A stretch of 64,000 nt of DNA, from NCBI GenBank assembly GCA_036689265.1, contig CP144777.1, positions 248,001 to 312,000 on the forward strand, given 5' to 3'. This document shows, in pieces, positions 18,588-26,017 of this stretch. This DNA comes from Stammera capleta_AF (GTDB taxonomy: Bacteria; Pseudomonadota; Gammaproteobacteria; Enterobacterales; Enterobacteriaceae). Position numbers and translations under genes: made by a program. The notes beneath the pieces are model-generated. The model made no database searches. It was not told the DNA's origin and was given only the letters and a program-made list of their open reading frames with translations. Numbering within the stretch: position 1 is the first letter of the stretch; each line of letters opens with the position of its first letter.

Positions 18588-18658
18588 CAGAGGTACCAGG
18601 ATTCGAACCTGGGATGTCGGGATCAAAACCCGATGCCTTACCACTTGGCTATACCCCA
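18588..18658 (-). tRNA. tRNA-Gln (anticodon TTG) with G3:U70 and U1:U72
   Basis: Minus-strand cloverleaf close to E. coli glnU/glnW: anticodon loop TTTTGAT, T-stem CCAGG/CCTGG with loop TTCGAAT, discriminator G73. The acceptor pairs TGGGGTA with TACCTCT, which gives a U1:U72 mismatch and a G3:U70 wobble; in E. coli position 70 is C and 72 is A. G3:U70 is the main alanine identity signal, so this is odd. No encoded CCA. Confidence 0.93.
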
Positions 18659-18682
18659 TCAATATAATAAAATATTTAAATA

Positions 18683-18768
18683 TACGGAAGACGAGATTTG
18701 AACTCGTATACTAATTTAAAAGTACTAGAACCTAAATCTAGTGCGTCTACCAATTTCGCCACTTCCGT
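18683..18768 (-). tRNA. tRNA-Leu (anticodon TAG)
   Basis: Class II tRNA of 86 bases with a long variable arm. It has acceptor ACGGAAG/CTTCCGT, anticodon loop TTTAGGT and a D-arm nearly identical to E. coli leuW (TGGCGAAATTGGTAGACGCA). It is first in a minus-strand cluster Leu-Gln-Met. The CCA is not encoded. Confidence 0.94.
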
Positions 18769-18828
18769 AAATTATTCAATAATAAAATTATGCTTCTAAA
18801 AATAAAAAGAGTCAACAATAATTATTTT

Positions 18829-19716
18829 ATGAAAAACAAAAATACTATAAAAAAAATTAAATCAATAACATCTTTAATTAAATTTTGTACTAATTTATTT
18901 AAAAAAAAAAATATATATTATGGACACGGATCATATAATGCTCGTACAGAATCAATATATTTAATTAAAGGTATTTTAAACAAAAAAAATAATTTATTTA
19001 AAAAAACACAAAAAAACAACATTATAAATAGTGGTTTAATAAAAAAAATAATCTATTTAGCTAATTTAAGAATAAAAAAAAAAATACCAATACCATACTT
19101 AACTAAAAAAGCATTTTTTTGTAATAAAATATTCTATATAAATAAAAATGTAATAATTCCTAGATCACCAATATCAGAAATCATAAAAAACAAATTTAAA
19201 GTACTTAAATTAAGAAAAAAACCTAATAAAATACTAGATATGTGTACAGGAAGTGGATGTATAGCTATATGCATTTCATATATTTTTTATAAAGCAAAAA
19301 TAGACGCTGTAGATATATCAGAAAAAGCTTTAGAAATAGCAAAAAAAAATATAAAATTACATAAAAAACAAAAAAACATAAAAATAATAAAATCTAATTT
19401 ATTTGAAAATATCAAAAAAAAATATGACATTATAATATCAAATCCACCTTACGTAAATAAAAAAGATAAAAAATTTTTACCTAAAGAATATCTTCATGAA
19501 CCAAAAATAGGTTTATTTTGTAAAAATAAAGGTATTTTTATAATTAAAAACATAATAAATAAATCATTTAAATATTTAAAAAAAAACGGATACTTAATAT
19601 GTGAAGTTGGATACCAAAAAAAAAATATAAAAAATTTATTTCCCAACCTAAACATAAAATGGATAAAATTAACAACAAAAGGAAAAGGTTTATTATATAT
19701 AAAAAAAAAAAATTAA
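18829..19716 (+). CDS. prmB: Ribosomal protein uL3 glutamine methyltransferase PrmB
   Basis: PrmB methylates a glutamine of ribosomal protein L3. The SAM-binding motif DMCTGSGCIAI and the glutamine-methyltransferase motif SNPPYV are shared with PrmC. The N-terminal NIYYGHGSYNARTES segment and FYINKNVIIPRSPISEIIKNKF match PrmB specifically (enteric NIWYGHGTDN; LVPRSPIGELI). With the ATG at 18829 the protein has 295 residues and the N-terminus aligns with E. coli PrmB (310); an earlier in-frame ATG at 18790 adds 13 residues. It stands alone and overlaps the 3' end of tatD by 4 bases. Confidence 0.9.
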   Translation: MKNKNTIKKIKSITSLIKFCTNLFKKKNIYYGHGSYNARTESIYLIKGILNKKNNLFKKTQKNNIINSGLIKKIIYLANLRIKKKIPIPYLTKKAFFCNKIFYINKNVIIPRSPISEIIKNKFKVLKLRKKPNKILDMCTGSGCIAICISYIFYKAKIDAVDISEKALEIAKKNIKLHKKQKNIKIIKSNLFENIKKKYDIIISNPPYVNKKDKKFLPKEYLHEPKIGLFCKNKGIFIIKNIINKSFKYLKKNGYLICEVGYQKKNIKNLFPNLNIKWIKLTTKGKGLLYIKKKN

Positions 19717-20504
19717 TTTAAATTTATCTTAAACAATCTTTTAAAATTATTTAATATATGTTTACTAATTTTAGTTAAACTAACATTTTTAATATTAGAA
19801 ATAATTTTTAATATATAAATAATATTGGATGGATTATTTATTTTACTTTTAGAAAATTTTGGAGATAAATAAGGAGAATCTGATTCTATTAACAACCTAT
19901 CTAAAGGCAAATAATTTATTATATCTTTTAAAAAAAAAAAAGAATTTAAAGTAATTAAACAAGAAATTGATATATATAAACCCAAATTTAAAAACTTAAA
20001 CAAATTACTTTTACTATTATAACTATAACAATGAATTATTCCACCAAATTTATTTATATTAAAATCTTGTAATATACAAATAGTATCTTCACAAGAATAT
20101 CTAGAATGTATTACTATCGGTTTATTATATTTTTCAGACAAACATAAATGATTTATAAAATTTTTTTTTTGTATATTTCTATAATAAATATCTTTTTTAA
20201 TATAATCCAAACCAGTTTCACCTAAACCAATAACTTTTTTATTAAAAATAAAATTTTTATACTTAAATAATTTTTTTTCATTTAAACAATTAAAATATAA
20301 AGGATGTACTCCATATGTAACAAAAACATTATCAAATTTATTAATTAATTTTAAAATATCAAAAAAATTATCTATAGTTATAGAAACGGAAACAATATAT
20401 TTAATATAATTATTATTACAAAAATTAATTAATTCAAAAATATTTCTATATATTTTTTTATAGATTAATAAATCTAAATGACAGTGAGAATCTATTAAAA
20501 TCAT
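19713..20504 (-). CDS. ycfH: TatD-family metal-dependent hydrolase (YcfH type)
   Basis: Member of the TatD family of metal-dependent hydrolases/DNases. The 263-residue protein (E. coli YcfH 265) shows the metal motif DSHCHLD at the N-terminus, GVHPLYF, LGETGLDY, KPIVIHSR, GGIIHCYS and LLIESDSPYLSP, the family blocks in order. Its ATG overlaps the TGA stop of holB (ATGA), the same coupling as holB-ycfH of enterics, which favours YcfH over TatD proper. The in vivo substrate of YcfH is not well defined. Confidence 0.92.
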   Translation of the reverse strand: MILIDSHCHLDLLIYKKIYRNIFELINFCNNNYIKYIVSVSITIDNFFDILKLINKFDNVFVTYGVHPLYFNCLNEKKLFKYKNFIFNKKVIGLGETGLDYIKKDIYYRNIQKKNFINHLCLSEKYNKPIVIHSRYSCEDTICILQDFNINKFGGIIHCYSYNSKSNLFKFLNLGLYISISCLITLNSFFFLKDIINYLPLDRLLIESDSPYLSPKFSKSKINNPSNIIYILKIISNIKNVSLTKISKHILNNFKRLFKINLN

Positions 20505-21499
20505 AAATTATTTACTTTAGAATATAAAAAAAATGATAAATCATATAAATAAATATTTTTATTAATATAAACAACATTATTTAAATCATGTATAAATATA
20601 AATAATTTATTAACAATAACAAATATATTTTTTATAGATATTTTTTTGGAATAAAAATCAATTAAAACAATACTATCTAAATTAACAATATATTTATTAA
20701 TACCTAATAAATATTTTATAATATCAGAAAATAAAAATAATAACCAGTCTAAATTATAATTTAAAAAATTATTATCTAATAAATTTAAAATATCTAAAAA
20801 ATTCATATTAAATAAATTATTTAATTTATTTAAAAAATTTAATCTATAAACCCACATTTTTTTTAATAAATAAATTGTTAATAAAGGAGAATTATTACTT
20901 AAACGTATAGAAGTAATAACTTCTATATTTTTATTTAAAGAAAAATATTTATTTAACCAAATAATTATATTTTTTTCTTTAGGTGGAAAAATTTTATAAT
21001 ATTGACATCTACTTATTATAGTAGAAGGTATATTAAACATATTAAAACAAGAAAATATAAAAATAATTTTATATGGATATTCTTCAATTATTTTAAGCAA
21101 AGAATTAAAACATAAACTACTTAACAAATTAAAATTAGAAATATAAACAACTTTTTGTAAATTAATATAACTTAAATTATTTAATAAATTTAAATTAATT
21201 CTTTTTATATCATCTATATTCGGAACTAAATCTTTTTTACACTTCAAATAATAAAAATTAGGATTTTTTTTCTTTTTAAATAATTTACAATTACAACAAC
21301 TATTACAACACTTATTAAATTTCAAATTAGTACATAATATCCATTTAGATAAATATAAAACTAAATTATTTACATTGGATTTATAAAAAGAATGTATTAT
21401 TAAATTAAAATTTTTATTTTTTATTTTTCCTGAAAAAATAATCTTTTTATATAAATCAAACAACCAAGGATAATCTTTTAAAGAAAAATTATTAAACAT
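20501..21499 (-). CDS. holB: DNA polymerase III delta-prime subunit
   Basis: Delta-prime is a clamp-loader subunit of the replicase. The 332-residue protein (E. coli 334) begins with a YPWL motif, has the zinc-binding cysteine cluster CCNSCCNCKLF, and SLLKIIEEYP ... STIISRCQYY, matching the SRC region of the AAA+ fold (enteric LLKTLEEPP ... LRSRC). As usual for delta-prime, there is no functional Walker A. An AGAGGT ribosome site precedes the ATG. The tmk gene found upstream in enterics is absent. Confidence 0.92.
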   Translation of the reverse strand: MFNNFSLKDYPWLFDLYKKIIFSGKIKNKNFNLIIHSFYKSNVNNLVLYLSKWILCTNLKFNKCCNSCCNCKLFKKKKNPNFYYLKCKKDLVPNIDDIKRINLNLLNNLSYINLQKVVYISNFNLLSSLCFNSLLKIIEEYPYKIIFIFSCFNMFNIPSTIISRCQYYKIFPPKEKNIIIWLNKYFSLNKNIEVITSIRLSNNSPLLTIYLLKKMWVYRLNFLNKLNNLFNMNFLDILNLLDNNFLNYNLDWLLFLFSDIIKYLLGINKYIVNLDSIVLIDFYSKKISIKNIFVIVNKLFIFIHDLNNVVYINKNIYLYDLSFFLYSKVNNL

Positions 21500-21659
21500 A
21501 ACAAATACCTCTTAAATAAATAAAAAAAAGAAAAATACTAAAAATATATAAAAATAAAAATATACTACAAAAAATAACATTAAAAAAAAAATTAATATAT
21601 AATCAATATAAATACAAAAATATATTTATATCATAAATATTTAACTAAAGGTAAAAAAT

Positions 21660-22262
21660 ATGTTAGTAACAAAAAAAGCACCTAATTTTAAATCAGAAGC
21701 AATATCTAAACATGGAGATATAATAACAAATTTTAATTTAAAAAATAACATTAAAAAAAAAAATACCATTTTATTCTTCTGGCCTTTAGATTTTACATTT
21801 GTATGTCCATCAGAAATAATAGCTTTAAATAATAGATATAAAAAATTTAAAGAAAAAAATACAAAGATTATAGGTATATCAATAGATTCAATTTATACAC
21901 ATATAGCATGGAGAAATACACCAATAGAAAAAGGTGGGATAGGAAAAATAAAATTTATAATGGTTTCTGATATTAAAAAAAAAATACAAAATTTATATAA
22001 TGTTAAAGATCCTAACACAGAAGTTTCATTAAGAGCAACATTTTTAATAGATAAAAAAGGAATAATAAGATACCAATCTATATATGATTTATCAATAGGA
22101 AGAAATATAGATGAAATACTTAGAATTATAGATGCATTAAATCATAATGAAAAATATAACAAAGTATGTCCAGCTCAATGGAATACAGAAAAAAAATCAA
22201 TAAAACCTAACAACGAAGGTATAATTAAGTATTTAAACGAAAATATAAAAGATTTAGATTAA
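21660..22262 (+). CDS. 2-Cys peroxiredoxin (AhpC/TSA family)
   Basis: Thiol peroxidase that reduces hydrogen peroxide and organic peroxides. The peroxidatic cysteine is in FTFVCPSE (about residue 50) and the resolving cysteine in VCPAQW near residue 169, a typical 2-Cys layout. The 200-residue size matches the Tsa-type peroxiredoxin kept in several insect symbionts. TrxA (40.1 kb) is a likely electron donor; no AhpF is seen here. An AAAGGT site sits about eight bases before the ATG. The gene stands alone between two minus-strand blocks and so needs its own promoter. Confidence 0.95.
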   Translation: MLVTKKAPNFKSEAISKHGDIITNFNLKNNIKKKNTILFFWPLDFTFVCPSEIIALNNRYKKFKEKNTKIIGISIDSIYTHIAWRNTPIEKGGIGKIKFIMVSDIKKKIQNLYNVKDPNTEVSLRATFLIDKKGIIRYQSIYDLSIGRNIDEILRIIDALNHNEKYNKVCPAQWNTEKKSIKPNNEGIIKYLNENIKDLD

Positions 22263-22314
22263 TTTTTAAATAACGTAAAAAAAATATTTAAAAAATATTT
22301 GTGTAAAAAATTAA

Positions 22315-22482
22315 TTACTTTATTTTTTTTTCAAAATATTTAACATGTTTTTTTAATACAGGATCATACTTATTAATACATAATAATTTTGGAGTATTTC
22401 TTTTATTTTTTGTAGAAGTATAAAAATGACCTGTATTTGCTGAAGAAACTAATTTTATTTTAACTCTTATATTTTTAGACAT
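22315..22482 (-). CDS. rpmG: Ribosomal protein bL33
   Basis: A 55-residue protein read from the minus strand beginning MSKNIRVKIKLVSSANTGHF and ending KYFEKKIK. It matches L33 throughout (enteric [36 protein letters not shown]), including the TSTKNKRNTPKLLCINKYDP core, and has exactly the usual length. It starts 2 bases after the rpmB stop codon, the conserved rpmB-rpmG pair. It is a component of the large ribosomal subunit near the E site. Confidence 0.95.
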   Translation of the reverse strand: MSKNIRVKIKLVSSANTGHFYTSTKNKRNTPKLLCINKYDPVLKKHVKYFEKKIK

Positions 22483-22484
22483 AA

Positions 22485-22715
22485 TTAAACACTATTTTTA
22501 TTTATTTTTTTTAAAAATTTATCTATACCACATTTATCTATTATTCTCAAAGCTTTAGCAGATATTTTTATTTTTATAAATTTTTTTTTATTTGATAACC
22601 AAATACGATGATTATGAACATTTGGATAAAATTTTCTCTTTGTTGCGTTCATTGCATAAGATCTATTATTTCCAAAAACAGTTTTTTTTCCTGTAATAAA
22701 ACAAAACTTAGACAT
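22485..22715 (-). CDS. rpmB: Ribosomal protein bL28
   Basis: Large-subunit protein of 76 residues (E. coli 78). The N-terminal MSKFCFITGKKTVFGNNRS and NATKRKFYPNVHNHRIWL blocks are typical L28 (enteric [39 protein letters not shown]). It is the first gene of the rpmBG pair and lies 43 bases downstream of dnaE. That neighbourhood is not enteric, so the pair has been brought here by rearrangement or deletion. Confidence 0.97.
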   Translation of the reverse strand: MSKFCFITGKKTVFGNNRSYAMNATKRKFYPNVHNHRIWLSNKKKFIKIKISAKALRIIDKCGIDKFLKKINKNSV

Positions 22716-22758
22716 AATATTATTTAAAAACCTTTAATTTTTTATTTTCTAATAAATA

Positions 22759-25700
22759 TTAATTAATTAATTTTAATTTACTTAACACTAGAAATTTTTC
22801 ACTAATAATATTCAATTTTAAAGAACCATTAATTAATATAATATTATTTATTTCTATAAAATTACAATATTTAAGATATATTTTTTTATAAATTAAAATA
22901 TCTAAAAATCCAGTACCATCATCTATTTTTAATAAACAAATTCTATTATTATTTTTTGTTAATAAAAATTTAATCAAAATAATTAAACCTAATAAATTAA
23001 TATTTACTTTATTTTCTATTAAATTTAAATTTTTAATTTTAATAACATTAAATTTATCAATATAATTATTATAAATATTTATTGGATGATCAGAAACATA
23101 TAATCCTAAAACTTCTTTTTCTTTATTTAATTCATATTCCTTTGTCCACAAAGGGTCGTCAAATTTAGAAAAAAAAGACTTTTCATTTAATAAATATAAA
23201 TTATTAACATCAAACATACTTAATTGAGTAAAATTAAAACAATCTTTTTTATATTTAGCAAAATTTAATATATATTTATATTTATCTATTAAAATAGAAC
23301 GTTTTACATTAAAAACATCAAATAATCCAGATAATATTAATTTTTTTAAAGTAGATTTATTAATCTTATTATTATAAATTAATACACAAAAATCAACAAA
23401 ATTTTTAAATTTACCAACTTTATTACGTATGTCTAAAATATAATTAATTAATTTTTCCCCTAAACCTTTTATAGCTCCAATACCATAAACAATATCTTTT
23501 TTTTCATTAACATAAAAATAATACGAACTAATATTAATATTTAAAGGTATTATTTTTATATTCATGTTTTTTATATTATTAATTAATACCATAATTTTAT
23601 TTGTATTATCTATATAAGAATTTATCACTGAAGACATAAACTCAGAAGGATAGTTAGATTTTAACCACAAAGTTCTATAAGCTAAATAAGCATATGAAAC
23701 AGAGTGAGATCTATTAAATCCATAACGAGAAAATTTTTCTATTAAAAAAAATACTTTTGAAGCAATTTTTAAACTTACTCCTAATTTTTTAGAACCTTGT
23801 AAAAATTTACTACTAAACAATTTAACTTTTTTATAATTTTTTTTACTAATATATCTTTGTAACATATCAGCATCACTAAAACTATAATTTGCTAAAACTA
23901 TAGCAATTTTCATAATTTGTTCTTGATATAAAATAATACCATATGTATTTTTTAATATAGGTACTAACAAACTATGTTGACAATTTTTATCAGGATAATA
24001 TATACTTTCTTTACCATTTTTACGATTAACAAAATTATCTACCATTCCAGATTGTAATGGACCAGGTCTAAATAAAGCTAATAATGAAACAATATCTTCA
24101 AAATTACCAGGTTTTAAACGTCTAATTAAATCTTTCATTCCATTAGATTCTAATTGAAAAACAGCTGTTGTATTTGCATCATTTAATAAAACAAAACTCT
24201 TTTTATCATTTAATAAAATATTAGATATATTAATTTTATTTAAAATTAATTTAGAATCATTTATCATATTAATAGTATTATCTATAATTGTTAATGTACG
24301 TAAACCTAATAAATCAAATTTAATCAAACCTACATATTCAATATCATTTTTATCAAATTGAGTTATATAAAAATCATTATCTAAATCATAATAAATGGAA
24401 CAAAAATCTGTAATTTTAGAAGGTGAAATTACTATACCACCAGCATGTTTTCCTATACCTTTAATAAGTCCTTCTAACTTTGAAGATATATCAATTAAAT
24501 ATTTAACATCTTTATCCGTATTATATAAATCTTTTAATTTAGGTTCTAAAATTGATTTTTTTAAAGTAATACCTAAATCAAAAGGTATTAATTTAGCAAT
24601 TTTATCAATAAAATAATAAGGATAACCTAATACTCTACCTACATCTCTAATAACTGATTTTGCAGTCATAGTATTAAATGTAACAATTTTAGACACAGAT
24701 TTTTTACCATAAAGTTTTTTTATATGTAAAAAAACTTCATCTCTTCTATACATACAAAAATCTATATCAAAATCAGGCATAGATACTCTATTAGGATTTA
24801 AAAATCTTTCAAAAAATAGATCATATTTTATAGGATCTATATCTGTAATGTTTAATAAATAAGAAACTAAAGAACTAGAACCGGATCCTCTACCTACCCC
24901 AACAGGAATATAATGTTTTTTTGCCCAATTTACAAATTCCATAACTATTAAAAAATAATCAACAAAACCCATACTAATAATAATATTTAATTCATATTTA
25001 ATACGTTCAATATATAATTTTTTAGTAAAAACAGAAGTAAATTTTATATTTTTTTTTGAAAAATTTTTATAAATTAATTTTCTAATATATATAGAATTAT
25101 TTATATTTTTATTTTCTTTAAATTTAGGTAAATTAAATTTTCTTTTTTTTAAAAAAAAATTACATCTTTTAGATATTTCTACAGTATTTTGTAAAGATTC
25201 AGGTATATCTCTAAATAAAGATAACATTTCTAATTCATTTTTCAAATATTGTTGATTTGTATAATCAATAATATTTTTAACTTTTTTAAAAGTACAATTA
25301 TAATAAATAGACGATTTTATTTTATGTAAATAAAAATCATCTTTATTTAAAAATAATACTTTATTTGTAGCAACCAAAGGTATATTTGTTTCAATAGACA
25401 AATCTATAACAATATTTATATATTTATTTTCATCTTTATTTTTTACTCTAAAAATTTGAAAATATAATCTATTATTAAAATACTTTTCCCAAAAAAATAT
25501 TATTTTTTTGGCTCTTGTATAATCACCATTAATTAAATATTTAATTATATTACTATATTTATCTATAGAAAATAAAAATATTAAACCTTCATTAAACTTT
25601 AATAACCATGAATAATGTAAAAATGGAATAAATTTTTTATAACTACATTTATATGATATAGAAATTAATTTTATTAAATTAACAAAACCTATTTTATTCA

Positions 25701-25962
25701 TCACCAAAACAGTAACTGAAAAAAAATCACTATTATTTTCATTACATAAATAAATATTCATATCAGAACCAACAATAGGTTTAATTCCATACTTAAAAGC
25801 ATATTTAAAAAATTTAATAACTACAGATAAACTAAAAAAATCTGTTATAGCAACAGAAGACATATTTAATTTATATACTTTTAATAAAATATCATGTATT
25901 TTACAAATACTATCTTTTATTGAATAATCACTATGAATATTCAAATGTACAAACTTAGACAT
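22759..25962 (-). CDS. dnaE: DNA polymerase III alpha subunit, lacking the C-terminal tau-binding region
   Basis: Replicative polymerase. The 1067-residue protein begins with the PHP domain (FVHLNIHSDYSIKDS), followed by the palm with GVGRGSGSSSLVSYLL and the catalytic MPDFDIDFC near residue 400, the FRPGPLQSGMV block and KGLGEK (HhH). It ends inside or just after the OB fold (GTGFLDILIYKK ... SKLKLIN). E. coli alpha has 1160 residues, and the final ~90, which form the tau-binding C-terminal domain, are absent. The next gene follows after 43 bases, so no hidden extension fits. Confidence 0.97.
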   Translation of the reverse strand: MSKFVHLNIHSDYSIKDSICKIHDILLKVYKLNMSSVAITDFFSLSVVIKFFKYAFKYGIKPIVGSDMNIYLCNENNSDFFSVTVLVMNKIGFVNLIKLISISYKCSYKKFIPFLHYSWLLKFNEGLIFLFSIDKYSNIIKYLINGDYTRAKKIIFFWEKYFNNRLYFQIFRVKNKDENKYINIVIDLSIETNIPLVATNKVLFLNKDDFYLHKIKSSIYYNCTFKKVKNIIDYTNQQYLKNELEMLSLFRDIPESLQNTVEISKRCNFFLKKRKFNLPKFKENKNINNSIYIRKLIYKNFSKKNIKFTSVFTKKLYIERIKYELNIIISMGFVDYFLIVMEFVNWAKKHYIPVGVGRGSGSSSLVSYLLNITDIDPIKYDLFFERFLNPNRVSMPDFDIDFCMYRRDEVFLHIKKLYGKKSVSKIVTFNTMTAKSVIRDVGRVLGYPYYFIDKIAKLIPFDLGITLKKSILEPKLKDLYNTDKDVKYLIDISSKLEGLIKGIGKHAGGIVISPSKITDFCSIYYDLDNDFYITQFDKNDIEYVGLIKFDLLGLRTLTIIDNTINMINDSKLILNKINISNILLNDKKSFVLLNDANTTAVFQLESNGMKDLIRRLKPGNFEDIVSLLALFRPGPLQSGMVDNFVNRKNGKESIYYPDKNCQHSLLVPILKNTYGIILYQEQIMKIAIVLANYSFSDADMLQRYISKKNYKKVKLFSSKFLQGSKKLGVSLKIASKVFFLIEKFSRYGFNRSHSVSYAYLAYRTLWLKSNYPSEFMSSVINSYIDNTNKIMVLINNIKNMNIKIIPLNINISSYYFYVNEKKDIVYGIGAIKGLGEKLINYILDIRNKVGKFKNFVDFCVLIYNNKINKSTLKKLILSGLFDVFNVKRSILIDKYKYILNFAKYKKDCFNFTQLSMFDVNNLYLLNEKSFFSKFDDPLWTKEYELNKEKEVLGLYVSDHPINIYNNYIDKFNVIKIKNLNLIENKVNINLLGLIILIKFLLTKNNNRICLLKIDDGTGFLDILIYKKIYLKYCNFIEINNIILINGSLKLNIISEKFLVLSKLKLIN

Positions 25963-26017
25963 AATTATATTTACTTAAAATAAAAACAATTTTTTTTATT
26001 TAATATTTTTAAATTTT

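Noticed and set aside
18829..19716. Initial reading as PrmC (HemK)
   Set aside because: The NPPY and SAM motifs are shared, but the N-terminal domain and the RSPISEIIKNKF segment match PrmB, so it was called PrmB.
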